The notes under the pieces are model-generated. The model did not search any database. It had not been told where the DNA came from and worked only from the letters and a program-made list of their open reading frames with translations. A stretch of DNA of 64,000 nt from Ectobius pallidus (taxonomy: Eukaryota; Arthropoda; Insecta; Blattodea; Ectobiidae): assembly GCA_964059195.1 (NCBI GenBank), contig CAXKWD010000009.1, positions 91,299,432 through 91,363,431 of the forward strand. The letters are read 5' to 3'. The translations under genes were made by a program, and so were the position numbers. Shown here piece by piece: positions 11,448 to 22,312 of this stretch (position 1 is its first letter; each line of letters opens with the position of its first letter).

Positions 11448-11870
11448 TCTTAGTTTTATCTCTCCCTTTTAGGATTTAAGCGACCCAAGCCGCCCGGGCC
11501 TTACAGGGCCGCTACCTTTCGGGGGAGGGATTACCTATGGATCACATACATACTTTTTTGACCAGACAAGGACATGGAGGGCCTCCCCGGATGAGTGATC
11601 AGCCCAATGCCGGGGCCATCACCGAGACAACACGAACACATAGGACGAGTCACACCATTCACACACACTCCCACTCCAAACAAGGCAAGGGTAGGATGAA
11701 GATGATAATGACGGTCAGACGATATCTGGGGACCACAAGGGCCTAAAGTTACCCGACATTTGTCTCACAGGTGAGGAAAAACCCTATAAAAAACCCCACC
11801 TAGCTAACTTGTTCCGACCAGGATTCGAACCAAGGCCCGCTGCGTGAGAGGAACGATGTCAATGTTAATG
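11389..11870 (-). mobile_element. SINE, family F, with long (GAAA)n tail
   Basis: On the minus strand a B box (GGTTCGAATCC) lies near 11832, followed by a GC-rich body ending near 11461 with GGTCGCTTAAATCC. The tail AAGATAAAGAAAG then continues as (AAAG)n to about 11389. The TTTC microsatellite on the + strand is therefore this SINE's tail. A short GATGTC occurs at both flanks and could be a remnant target duplication. The A-box end is truncated or decayed. Confidence 0.7.
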
Positions 11871-12129
11871 TTAATAAATATTTTAAAATTATTTTTCTGT
11901 TAAATGATTTAAATAAAACATCTAGGAGTCGAGTAGCCTAAATAATCTTCGCCGCGAGCACATGTTAGTTTAAACATGTTACACAACAACAAGCGGCCAA
12001 TAGAAAATTGAAGAAATAAACAAAACTCATGTAAAAATCTTTCAGTTATTTCTATACGATCAAATATAAACCGTGCATCTGACATCCTCACAAAATAGTC
12101 GTGTGAAATGTTAAAAAAGCATCTTTAAA

Positions 12130-12795
12130 ACAAAACAAAAACGCAATATATGGGATAGCTTGTGCATTCTTATAATCGAATAGAGGGGACGAAAGCAAGA
12201 GAGTAGTGTGGGAATTTATTAGCGCAAATTTTCCTCACCATTACATCCCGATATATACGTGTCGAGTTAGTAATATGGATGTCCACGGTGTAGTAAATTA
12301 CAGCCACTTTTTATTATTATTTTCCTTTCCAATTCTATGTGTGCGACAAATTTTTACGGACCATATAACATTTTTTCAGCTCTCGCAGCAGGAGGGGTTT
12401 AGCTGGACCCTGTGGAGGACAGGGAGGGTGGTTGATTTACTTCCCGTCCCATGCTCCGGTAGCCTCAAACTCCCGGAAATATTAGCAGCGGTTTCCCCCC
12501 GAAGGATAAGGCTCGGAGGGTGACGCTGTCTTTGGATCCAGCCTTGTCTGACAAACTGCTCTTCTACTAAGCAAAGTGAATCTCTTTAAATGCTCCCTGC
12601 AGAGATGACTTGTTTTCCCTTTGCTAAATTCAGACAGTTTAATAAAAAGCAGTTTGCGAATGCGCGAGCATGAAAAATATGCTGATTTTTCTACGAGAAC
12701 CTTTTGGTAAAGTCCCTTGCATCTGAAAATAATGTCACCATTTGAACGTCCACAGACTTATAACAAAACTCAGCTTATTCTGTTGTTTACTAATA
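12130..12795. other. No supported gene; GC-richer block at 12370-12540
   Basis: Mostly AT-rich. The block 12370-12540 is distinctly GC-richer and probably an unrecognised repeat. A 105-codon frame covers it but has no domain I recognise. Confidence 0.4.
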
Positions 12796-13392
12796 GGGCA
12801 AACGTGCCTAATTTCGCAGTATCTTTTTATTTTATTAACTGCAAAATCAGGAACAGTAATGGAAAAATTAAAAAATGTATAAAATTACAATTACAATTAC
12901 AATTTATTGTTCCAAATTACACGAAAAATACATACAAAAGTTGATACACCACCCGAAGAAGCAGAGCTTGTGTTCGGGGGTGGTTCAGTTCAATATATTA
13001 GAAAAACTTATACTAAACAAATACTTAAAACAATACATAATTTGGAGAAGTATGACAAAATATTATGTATAAAAGGTTAGAACATGTTCTATTTACAATA
13101 CAAAGGCACGAGGTTATACAATAATAATACATAACAATTTATTTGTTCAAATTTTAGTAAAAAACAAAGAAATTAAGTTCTATCCAAATTTTAAAGTTTA
13201 ATATGAAAAATGTTATAACAGTAATAGTAGATAACAGAAGTAATAATTATATAAATTATTATAATAATAGAAGAGAAGATGCCCTCTTTGATGAATAAGA
13301 TTAAATATTTCCACTACTGTTCCCAATTTTGCAATAAATAAAATAAAAAGATACTGCGAAATTAGGGGTACTGCGAAATTAGGCATGTTTGC
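12796..13392. mobile_element. TIR DNA transposon (MITE-like)
   Basis: The left end GCAAACGTGCCTAATTTCGC is inverted at the right end (GCAAACATGCCTAATTTCGC on the opposite strand). The right end carries the core CCTAATTTCGCAGTA twice in succession. After the second core the arms stay similar for about 60 bp. TA flanks both ends (12794-12795 and 13393-13394), fitting a Tc1/mariner-like target, but the outermost two G of the left end are missing on the right. No transposase frame. Confidence 0.7.
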
Positions 13393-13543
13393 TATATTTC
13401 TGACAACTCACCATAGCTATAATGAAGAAAAAATGTCATTGGTCTGCCTTTAATTTTTTAGTTAATTTTCCTTTTTATGTAATGCCCACTGAATTAAGAA
13501 GAAAATTATCTCAATTTACCCAATAAGTTCAGGTTTTGTACTA

Positions 13544-13544
<1 letters not shown>

Positions 13545-13591
<47 letters not shown>
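13545..13591. repeat. (TAA)n microsatellite
   Basis: About 15 tandem TAA units, followed by imperfect TGACAATAATAA. Confidence 0.95.
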
Positions 13592-13593
<2 letters not shown>

Positions 13594-14060
13594 CAATAAT
13601 AACGTACTAAACTTAGTTATGAGACGATGTTAACAAGGAAAGAACGACATGCCTCAGTTCCGGATGAGAACCTGCCAACGAATACAGCGTAAGGAAGGGC
13701 GTAGTGTTTTATGATTCCTTAAAGAAAACGTAAAAAATGCCTATGTTCTCATGATGCATGACACGACAAGAGGGAGGAGGTGTGTACTTCGCCCTGCGGG
13801 GGTGCCTTTAATAGGTTCTGTGCCGGGGGTTGGGGTTGAATGAGAGTCAGAGGGTGGCACAAAATAAGACGCTTGTCGTAACTTTCGCACAATTTGCCCC
13901 AGCATAATGTCACAAGTTGAATTGTATCCTCTGACGTCATGAACAATGTCACAATGTAGGGGATACATTGTTGCAAAACGTGATAACACTGACAACTTTT
14001 GTTAGAAATGTGGCTAGCATTCGTAGGAGACTTAGAAAAAGAATATAAAACCCCGATTGA
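13592..14060. other. Sequence upstream of the Penelope-like frame; GC-richer block
   Basis: No RT motifs in the reading frame of the downstream ORF. The segment 13740-13860 is GC-richer and has two overlapping minus-strand frames without domains. It may be element sequence or an older repeat; I cannot decide. Confidence 0.35.
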
Positions 14061-15455
14061 AATAAACATACATCCTCACCATCAAAATGCGAACATTATG
14101 CTATACATAGTGTACCAATAGAACAATGTATGAATGTGGTTAAGAGAAAACTGGAAAATGACAATACACTTTCAAAAAGAACAAAACTGCCGGTGAATAC
14201 TATAATGGAACTGCTTAATGTATGTGTTTCATCCAACTACTTTCAGGTAGAAAACAATTTTTTTGAACAAACTAATGGTCTGGCAATGGGGGGTGTCTTA
14301 AGCCCCATTTTAAGCAATTTGTTCATGGATGATTTTGAAGAAGAGGTTCTGAAAAAGAGTCCCATAAAACCCCGTCTCTGGCTCCGCTATGTTGATGATG
14401 TATTTTGTATCTGGGAAGGTTCTAAAAACGAGTTGTTGTCATTTAAAGAACTTCTAAATACCCAGTGTGACTCAATTAAATTCACACTTGAAATTGAAAA
14501 AGACAATAAATTACCATTCTTGGATGTTATGATCAAAAGAACATCGGGAGTTTGGTCCACGACTGTTTATAGAAAACCAACCAGCACTGGTCAATATTTG
14601 AATTTCAAATCTAATCATCCTGAACATGTTAAGTTAGGGGTAGCAATAGGCCTCATAAAACGAGCAAAAAAGATCTGCAGTGATGACACATCCTTCAAAG
14701 AGGAACTTGGGTTCATAAAAACCTGTCTAACCAAGAGTGGTTATCCAAATAAAACTATTAATAGAGCCATAAATAGGGCTTCCAAGTCTCTTGAAGAGAA
14801 TACAATAGATAGACCGAAACCATCAATCACTGTATGCATTCCATACATCAGAAATTTGTCTGAAAAGTTACGACGTATTAATAATAAATACAACATCAGA
14901 ACTGTTTTCAAATCAAATAATACAATCAGAACTAAGGTTGTAAGAATAAAACCGGAAAATCTTGAACAGAAACAAAAAAATGTCGTTTATAAAATACCAT
15001 GTTCATGTGAAAGAAGTTATATAGGACAAACCTCGAGGCCAGTTAACATAAGAATAGAAGAACACATAAAGAAAGTACAAAACAAAGATCCCTATGGATC
15101 AAAATTATGTGAACATATACTAGAAACAGGACATAGTATTAATTGGGACAAATCATGTATTGTTTATAAAGAAACGGATTGGAAAAAAATAAATATAGCA
15201 GAATCTCTGTTCATGGCCATGGAATCATCACCAATATCTAAACCGTCTATTGAAATAAATCAGGCTTATCTTAAACTAGTTGACGAAGAAATTAAAGAGG
15301 CTAATAGCAAAGGTAAAGTTATATCAACAACCATGGAAAAGAATAAGAATAAGAACATCCACCCCCCTCCACTTTCAACTTCAAATGATGCACCAACAGT
15401 CACAGTCAAGATTAGACGATCACAAAGACTTCGCGACCGAACATCTCGTCGCTAA
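14061..15455 (+). CDS. Penelope-like element: reverse transcriptase plus GIY-YIG endonuclease, 5'-truncated
   Basis: The frame is open from 14061 (after TGA at 14058) to TAA at 15453-15455. The first ATG in this frame, 14130, gives 441 codons but is not the native start. Visible in order: an RT block (EQTNGLAMGGVLSPILSNLF, about residue 50), the catalytic YVDD (residues 86-89, LRYVDDVFCIW), the FLDV block, and a GIY-YIG domain with YKIPCSC then SYIGQTSRP (about residues 285-305) and Arg/Glu/His following. This RT+GIY-YIG pairing is diagnostic of endonuclease-bearing Penelope-like elements, which copy by target-primed reverse transcription. The tail is Lys/Arg-rich. The N-terminal RT fingers are missing, so this copy should be inactive although it has no internal stop. 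No flanking pseudo-LTR was recognised next to it. Confidence 0.9.
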   Translation, partial: NKHTSSPSKCEHYAIHSVPIEQCMNVVKRKLENDNTLSKRTKLPVNTIMELLNVCVSSNYFQVENNFFEQTNGLAMGGVLSPILSNLFMDDFEEEVLKKSPIKPRLWLRYVDDVFCIWEGSKNELLSFKELLNTQCDSIKFTLEIEKDNKLPFLDVMIKRTSGVWSTTVYRKPTSTGQYLNFKSNHPEHVKLGVAIGLIKRAKKICSDDTSFKEELGFIKTCLTKSGYPNKTINRAINRASKSLEENTIDRPKPSITVCIPYIRNLSEKLRRINNKYNIRTVFKSNNTIRTKVVRIKPENLEQKQKNVVYKIPCSCERSYIGQTSRPVNIRIEEHIKKVQNKDPYGSKLCEHILETGHSINWDKSCIVYKETDWKKINIAESLFMAMESSPISKPSIEINQAYLKLVDEEIKEANSKGKVISTTMEKNKNKNIHPPPLSTSNDAPTVTVKIRRSQRLRDRTSRR

Positions 15456-16276
15456 TAGTCACTTGAAAACGCGAGTCGTTTTTCTGGTCTCGTGAAACGT
15501 TGTGATGTGATTCCTGTTGTGAAGTTGCAATTTTTAGTGTTTACGTTTTATATAATGTGTGTGTTTTATTATTTTATTAAGAAGACGAATGCTTCACGCA
15601 AGATTAAGCAACTAGTGACAACGGCTTCACAAAGGGATCAACAAACATTGGTGAGTGTTGCCCAATAATCTATTTACAGTACATTATAATTATTTTCGAT
15701 TACTTGTGTAGCCTACTTTTAGTACCAGTAGCGCAGCCATGGGGGTGCTGAAGGGACTGAAGCCCTCCAGTCCTTAAGCCCCCCCCCCAGTCCCCCAGAT
15801 TAAAATAATTTCTTCTTGAAATTTCTTCTTAACATCTTATTTTCACTTAAGTTCAATTGGTGACAAGAATGCAAGGTAATTTACAACATATCACATAAAA
15901 TGTTTGGGTTACTAATTATTAATTAGTTTTCGCCGTACGTAGAAATTCGATAATTTCGAATAGATTAGTTGAGCGTCGCATTACATTTGCCGAATCGAGT
16001 CCAAATCCCGCCGCACAAAGTTTGTTGCAGGATTCATAATGCCAGAATATGATAAAATCTTTTGTTAATAGCAATAATTTCAAATCATCACGGAAGTTCA
16101 AATAATTTACTATATTTAGTTCTGGCTTATATTACTGCAGTAACAACAACCAATTCGAATTACCCGTCATTCATCAGCCGACTGTCTGTATACCTTTTTT
16201 TTAAATTTTCGATTGCTACATTCGTTTAAAAGTTAACGGAATGAAATACTAATGACAAGTAGATTCAGTTATGATT
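15456..16276. other. No supported gene
   Basis: Probable 3' flank of the Penelope-like element up to about 15660, then AT-rich sequence. A C-run with GGGACTGAAGCCCTCCAGTC at about 15748-15790 looks like a decayed repeat. Confidence 0.4.
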
Positions 16277-16703
16277 AATTCCAATTTTATGGTAAAGGTT
16301 CCACCTATATACTAGTAGTTTGTTTGAACACCATATATGCTTGAATCCGATTAAGATTGTTAGGAGTTATTTTTATCTTCTAACCTAACTTAATATCTGG
16401 TATTTAATTAAATACTTTCAGTTCTTTCATATACGACTATATTGAACTTGTTGTTATTTGTTGTAATTTAATGAGATGTATTAGGTTAGGTTAGAAGAAA
16501 TTTTACTACAAAATTATATTTTACAAATAACAACAAGTTCAATATATATGAAAGAACTGAAAGTATTTACTTAAATACCAGATATTAAGTTAGGTTAGAA
16601 GATAAAAATAACTCCTAACAATCTTAATCGGATTCAAGCATATATGGTGTTCAAACAAACTACTAGTATATAGGTGGAACCTTTACCATAAAATTGGAAT
16701 TAT
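16277..16703. repeat. Large inverted repeat (about 190-bp arms)
   Basis: The left arm is about 16277-16467 and the right arm about 16521-16703, separated by about 53 bp. The outer ends are ATTCCAATTTTATGGTAAAG and its inverse; the inner ends are TTGAACTTGTTGTTATTTG and its inverse. The arms look nearly identical. The spacer contains TTAGGTTAGGTTAG (16481-16494). No frame. It could be a foldback element or a recent inverted duplication. Confidence 0.85.
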
Positions 16704-16950
16704 ACTATACTAGTTGAAATTATCTAAGCTTCATAATGAAGTTTATTAACAGTTATGATTAAGCTTACTGGTATGATAATTGTGTATTTCAGACGTGCCC
16801 GAGTCAAGGAAGTAGAAAACGCCCGAACCATTGCTTTGTGTAGATGAGGCGAATTTTATTTGGAGATGGAGCGTGGTGTTACTCGTCTCAACATGTAAAC
16901 ATTCAGTCATAGTAGGGAACTAAATAATTGTTCCCAATTACAGTCATAAA

Positions 16951-17615
16951 TAGGGTTCGGATTTTATGACATGTCATATTTTTTATCCTGACCTCCATTC
17001 TCGCCGCAAACGCAAATTAAACACGAATTGCACATTTGTTATCCTAATCAGAACGTTTTTATTTTGCATAAAGTCATATTTTGGTCATTTTTTGTGGTCT
17101 TGGTCATATTTTGGCCATATTTGCACATTAACGTCATATTTAAGTCATAAATTCGGTAAAAGAGCACAGTTATAGTGTATATATTGCTGTACATGGTCGG
17201 GTTAAATTTGAAATTTACTTAATTAATTTCATGTTTATGCCAAATTAATAGGTAGGCCTAACTTGAATTTTAAAATTAATGCAATTATTCATATTTTATA
17301 GGGGCACACAATTCTACAAAATATTAGAAGTATTCGGAGCTGATGAAGCGAGCAAACAGGAGAAAATTCTTAAAAAAAAATAGAAGTTCATTTCAAGTAA
17401 ACCTGTAAATCACCAAAATGGTTAAAAAGTTATTATCTGAATTCGTATGATGTAAGAATTTAGTGTCTTTAAACTTTTTAAATTGGAGCATTTATTTTTT
17501 TTGAAAATATGTTATTTTATTAGGTCATAGGGTTTTTGGGTCACATTGAGTCATTTTTAAGGGCACATTTGCAGTCATATTTTCAACATTTTAGGTCATA
17601 AACATCCGAACCCTA
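16951..17615. mobile_element. hAT-type MITE, related to the 1138 and 26286 copies
   Basis: The ends are TAGGGTTCGGATTTTATGAC and, inverted, TAGGGTTCGGATGTTTATGA. The flanks GTCATAAA (16943-16950) and GTCAGAAA (17616-17623) match at 7 of 8 positions. GGTCATATTTT and its variants are repeated inside both ends, as in the other two copies. The outer TIR differs (GTTCGG instead of GGGCGG), so this is a sister subfamily. Confidence 0.8.
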
Positions 17616-18002
17616 GTCAGAAATATACTCATTGCACCAAGTTTAGAAATGATTTTCCTAGCATTATGTGTTTCAATTTATGTTAATTATCTACATGTTT
17701 TAAAGAAAGGGATATATACAACCCATAATTTCTAGTCCTTTACCACTTTTCTATTCTAATTCAGTGATCGTCTTAAGGAATTTTTCTTATGGTCGATTCC
17801 CGAGAAACTTTCTAGTCATATGTTTTCAAGAAACCCTTTACAATATTTATTTTCGATCTTGTTGAAAGTGTACCAATGTGCCAGTATTATACGAGGGTAG
17901 CCTAAGTCAATCAGTATCCGCACTCTCTTCTTTAACTTTACTGCAACAACAATACAAAACTTTCAATTGTCTCATTTTTTGCTTCTCAATGCACTTGATC
18001 CA

Positions 18003-18463
18003 TCATTGCACAAGCTTCCTGATGCCCTCAGAAAAAAGTTTTTCGGCTGAGTAGCAAACAACGCATGCACCGCTTACTTCAGTCCTTGGTGTGTTGTGGA
18101 TTGTCAAGAGGGTCAAAAAGATGGAAATCTGACGGAGCAAGATCGGGACTGTAAGCTCTAATACCTCAAATCCCAGTTTCTCAGTAGTTTGAGCAGCCTG
18201 GGCGGCAGTATGAAGGCGCGCATTGTCATGCAACGACTTTTCAATCCATTCGTATACGCTTCGCCATGGTAAAACATTGCCCCCATATTGTGTGGAAAGT
18301 CTTTGATGGATTTCGGCTCCTGGTACACCTTCAGATGACGAAAAACATCACTGCACGCTGTTATTCTTTGATGCAAACGCTGAGCGGTGCTGCCATGTTC
18401 AATATGCAATAGCACAACACCCAGTGGATTCATAATGGTCAAACATTCTGCTTGTGTCAACAT
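18003..18463 (-). pseudogene. Internally deleted mariner-family transposase
   Basis: Minus-strand reading gives LKVYQEPKSI, then LSTQYGGNVLPWRSVYEWIE, typical of the N-terminal part of mariner-type transposases. This runs directly into LHDNARLHTAAQAAQTTEKL, from the catalytic domain near the second Asp. The middle of the protein, including the first catalytic Asp, is deleted. A frameshift follows, after which PDLAPSDFHLFDPL restores the third-Asp region. Several frame changes show it is dead. Terminal inverted repeats were not found. Confidence 0.75.
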
Positions 18464-18490
18464 GCGCTAGTACATAGCGTTACAGCCAAC

Positions 18491-19454
18491 CTACAAATGT
18501 AAATGTCGATATTGTTCGGTTTGATCTTCAAATTCTGATTTTGATATTAAAGGCCTGCCTTGAACATGTAATTTAATATTTCTCATGAGCCTTTTGCTAT
18601 CACAGTGTTTTTCAAATAATCGAGTTCTACCTGTTCGTAGGGTATATATTTTGTGCGCAATTTTCAAAATGCAGTGTTGTTTCCTTTCACACCAGAATCT
18701 CTCTAAATTCCTCCTGAAGAGAACGCTTCGTGCTCTCAATTTTGGGCATGTTTCTGTGAATTCTAAAATAGCAGAATTAACACTAATGTGAATCCTGAAT
18801 TCTCCAACCACAAGTGTTAAAACAGAATTCAAGGATGGCAATTTTTGTTTACAGTAGTATTAAAATGTTCTTGAAACAATTTGAATAGTGAATTGTTAAA
18901 TGGTCATCAGTCACTATATTGGCGATTTTGAGTTTTTATGATATTCAGAATCAATATTGGTAGACTCACATATAATGTTAAAGTGGCATCAGTCAGTGCA
19001 TCCATAAGCGTGTAATGAGACGGAAAATATTACAAATTTTGTTAGAATGTCAACAATCGCTGACTGGTGACTCTTTAACAGAATACTACAAAGAAAGAAA
19101 TTAATGTGCTATCTTTAAGGTTTGAGTTTATGCGTAAAGTTTCTGTACAGGAACTTCCCTACCTTTGCCAGTTAACTGACTGTGTCTTCTGTATTAACAA
19201 TGTTAAGGAGATCACTAGTTTCCTGTAGGTATATCATGAAGGTGAAGGTAGAAAAACCCTAATGAGTTATGTTCTTTCATACATGACTATTTAAACAAAG
19301 TTCCATACGAATATACAGATCTGAGACTATTTTCGGATATTACTGTCTTGCTCAAAACAAAAATCAAACTCTTATATGAGGCAGTTACTATCTATCATTA
19401 ACTGATTTAGGCAAGTGTTTAAAAATCGAACACTTCTTCCCTGTCAGAGGACAT
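18491..19454. other. No supported gene
   Basis: Unrecognised sequence. A 116-codon minus-strand frame at 18491-18841 overlaps a 68-codon plus frame; neither shows a domain I can name. Confidence 0.4.
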
Positions 19455-19672
19455 TGTGACAGGGAGATTTGGATTATTTGAAGAACTTTGAGAAAGCAGG
19501 AAAGGATGTTAAACATGTATCTCATCATACAAAGCAGCAACCAGGAAATTTTACAATTACAGAAGTGTCAGAATGACAGATCCTTTAAAAAATGGTGGAA
19601 GAAACACTACAAAAATCTTCTGAAGAAATTAAGCACAAACAAAGAGAGGAAAGGGATCAGCAATCTTGACCA

Positions 19673-20165
19673 TTGTGTTTACGGCCACAACAAAAAATGT
19701 TACATTACAGCATTCCCAAATATCAATGGACTTGTGTCACACATATTCCTTCTGACTTTTCACAAGGGATACCAGAAACATACATCATTAAAGAGTACAA
19801 TTTTACCGTTATACTAGATCTAAAAGAAAACTGGCACCATTTATCAATAAAACTATACAATATCTTACCTTCTGTAATAAAACAGCAAGCCAAATTAAAT
19901 TTTAAAAACCTGTTAAAAAGAATATTGATACAGGAATGTCTATATGAAGTCGATGAATTCTTCACAGTTTATTTTAGCAAGTATACATAATGAATCTGTT
20001 TCTTGCTTTCTATGTTTTATCTTTGTTTATAGTTAAGGATTTGTATGACTACTTATACGAGTCTAAAATTTTACCTCCTTATATGTCTTATATAAATTGA
20101 CGATATCGATGCTACATTGTAACAGATTGATGAGAATTAAATATTTCTATTTCTATGTCTATCAC
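19673..20165 (+). pseudogene. 3' end of a CR1/jockey-like LINE
   Basis: The frame ends with LYNILPSVIKQQAKLNFKNL, then LLKRILIQECLYEVDEFF, the usual C-terminal block of many insect LINE reverse transcriptase polyproteins. The stop is at 19988-19990. The 3' UTR runs to a terminal TATTTCTATTTCTATGTCTA run at about 20140-20163, typical of LINE tails. The RT core is missing, so the copy is 5'-truncated. The upstream frame from 19488 is out of register and may be frameshifted LINE sequence. Confidence 0.6.
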
Positions 20166-20519
20166 TATTCCTAAACTAACTGCCACTTGCCTAGAATCGG
20201 AAGCTGGTATGTGGTGCAGCGAATGTGTGCAGAATATGTAATGAAGGAAATTAAACCCATTGTGGGTAGTTAAAACTGTTAGCAGCACATATTAATTTTC
20301 TTTTTTTTATGTAGGTCTATAACTTATTATGTATATAATGACAACCTGTATTTCTACCATGTATGTATATTGGGGTGATACTTTTCATGACGTATATTAA
20401 AAACATGTAAACAATGTCGCAAGGGATGACATCAAATTTATCTTGTTTTATTTCTACTTTTATTAGTTTTCAATCTATACACATGTTCGTTGCTACCATA
20501 ACTGCACAGTTATTTCACT

Positions 20520-20650
20520 TTCACCTGTATCAATCAATCAACCAATCAACTTTATTCTCTATCAAAATACATTGACATTGAATACGTCGAAATTAACCTA
20601 AGAAAGGAAATAGAAAATAAATAATATTAGAATTATACCTTATGAATATT
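20520..20650 (-). mobile_element. Possible LINE 3' end, minus strand
   Basis: Reversed, the sequence ends in GAATAAAGTTGATTGGTTGA followed by TTGATTG repeats, a common form of LINE 3' terminus. No coding portion was recognised. Confidence 0.35.
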
Positions 20651-21099
20651 TAGTAGGTATACCATTAAGTACGCATACTATTAAGACTTCCATAAACATA
20701 TCGGTGGTACAGTAGTAGTAAGAACACTAATAGTAGTGGTGGTAGTAATAATAAAATTAAAATAATAATAACTACAACATAATGATAACATTTTTAATAA
20801 TAATACTATGTTAGTAATAAAAATAATCATCATCATTTCAGAATGAAATCCCCTGCTTTAAACTCATGCTTTGGTATCTGTTTGAAGTTTGACTGAGAAA
20901 TTTATCATAGCTGCTGAGCTAACGTGATCTACATGTTAGCCAACAGCAATATAGTTAATTCACATAATGACTTCTGTTGAAAATTGTGCTAATCACGATT
21001 ATTTAAAAATATATGACTAATAGTTATTATTATAAATATAACGGTTCTCATAAAAACAATATATTTATTGTAATTGTTATTTATAATAAACTGAATTGA

Positions 21100-21251
21100 G
21101 TTGTCTGTGTTGGCAATTCTGGCAACCGGCTGGTGTATTGCGCGGGTGACATCGTGCGTGTTTGATGTGCTGATGTTTGTTCCGTGTGTATTTTCAATGG
21201 TATTAAAGTGAATCCTCTGTGAATCATAATTTAAGAATCTAAAAAATTAAA
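21100..21251 (+). other. Candidate untranslated first exon with splice donor
   Basis: A GC-richer island (CAACCGGCTGGTGTATTGCG) leads to AAAAAG followed by GTAAGTAAT at 21252, a strong donor consensus. No ATG-led frame was found. It lies 14 kb upstream of the BRIP1 coding exon, whose acceptor has 11 bp of untranslated sequence before ATG, so a non-coding upstream exon must exist somewhere. The link is inference only. Confidence 0.2.
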
Positions 21252-21254
21252 AAG

Positions 21255-22312
21255 GTAAGTAATAATGTAGAAATACATGCCTGTCATAACACGTAATTGA
21301 GTAACGAGTTCAGAGAACATAACCCTACTTTTTTCACCACTATGCAAACTTAATTCCGGATATCCAAGGCTTTTATATTTAAGTTTTTATATTTTATAAT
21401 ATGTGCAGCCGGTGCTTGGCATTAGTATATCATCTCGGACAAAGCTTAATGGGCGATAATGAAGTAGGCCTACAATAGAGACCTATTTCTTGTGTTAGCC
21501 TTACAGACTGCTGCGTTCAGTAGGCAAGCAGTGGCTTAAATGTATATTAGAGTAGTGCCCCAACACACTGAAATTTATCAGTGCATTACATCTTGAACAT
21601 AGGAATTATTAGTGTTGGCTCAGAAGCGAGGGGAAGCAGCCAGCGGGCGGAGCTTGGCTGGTGCGCGACTTAAATCTCTCTTTTGCCGTAAATAAAATTA
21701 AGAATGACTTGAACCCAAATTAGTTCTATTGCATTGAAATTACAATGATAAGGAGGAAGCCGCACTATGGTATGGCCTACCAACTCTGTTATGGTATCTA
21801 TTATGTATTTTCTAAATCTGTCCTTGTTATGCTTGATAAGTTCATAAACACCAGTTTTGTAGATCTCTGGTCGTATTCAATATTCTTTTCTCGTAACCAG
21901 ACTTCCATTTCCTCGTTTAAACTTTATGATATAATAGCCTTATTTAGTTCCACCGAATGCGTGCATTATCCATAATAATTACACTGTTTTGAGGAATAAT
22001 TGGAAGGAGTTGGTTTTCAAACCAGTTCTTTAAAAACAGTACCTTGCATCTCCTCATGGTATTCCTTTGTGGATTTAGACTGATAACAAAGATGGCCATT
22101 TGGAATTAATCCTTCTAAACTTCCAGGGTGTACTAGAATGAATCTCTGCCCCATTTCTTAGGGGGACAATCATAGGCAAGTCCACTAAACTTGAGAATAA
22201 GGTGACTGCCGTCTCAGCTGGGCCGTGGCGAGTGGGACCAAGTCTACTATGTCGCCAATTTTACAAACATGACTACATGCCGATTGAATTCAGTAGATAA
22301 ACGACTGTTGTA
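21255..22312. other. No supported gene
   Basis: AT-rich, with a short GC-rich stretch at 21610-21670. No frame with a recognisable domain. Confidence 0.45.

Larger units (their letters stand above)
11035..11970 (+). mobile_element. Helitron-like copy 2, split by a SINE
   Basis: At 11065-11170 the sequence matches the internal part of the copy at 2780-2900 (TTTGGACGAAACTCACTATG, GAACTCGAATCTGAGGTC). At about 11945-11970 a decayed 3' end (TTCGCCGCGAGCACATGTTAG) matches the hairpin/CTAG terminus of the 2488-3010 element. The SINE and its tail at 11389-11870 lie between, so the SINE inserted later. Confidence 0.55.

Noticed and set aside
16481..16494. Interstitial telomere (TTAGG)n
   Set aside because: Fewer than three units; chance is sufficient explanation.
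18491..18841. 116-codon minus frame next to the mariner relic
   Set aside because: No transposase motifs and no similarity seen to known families.
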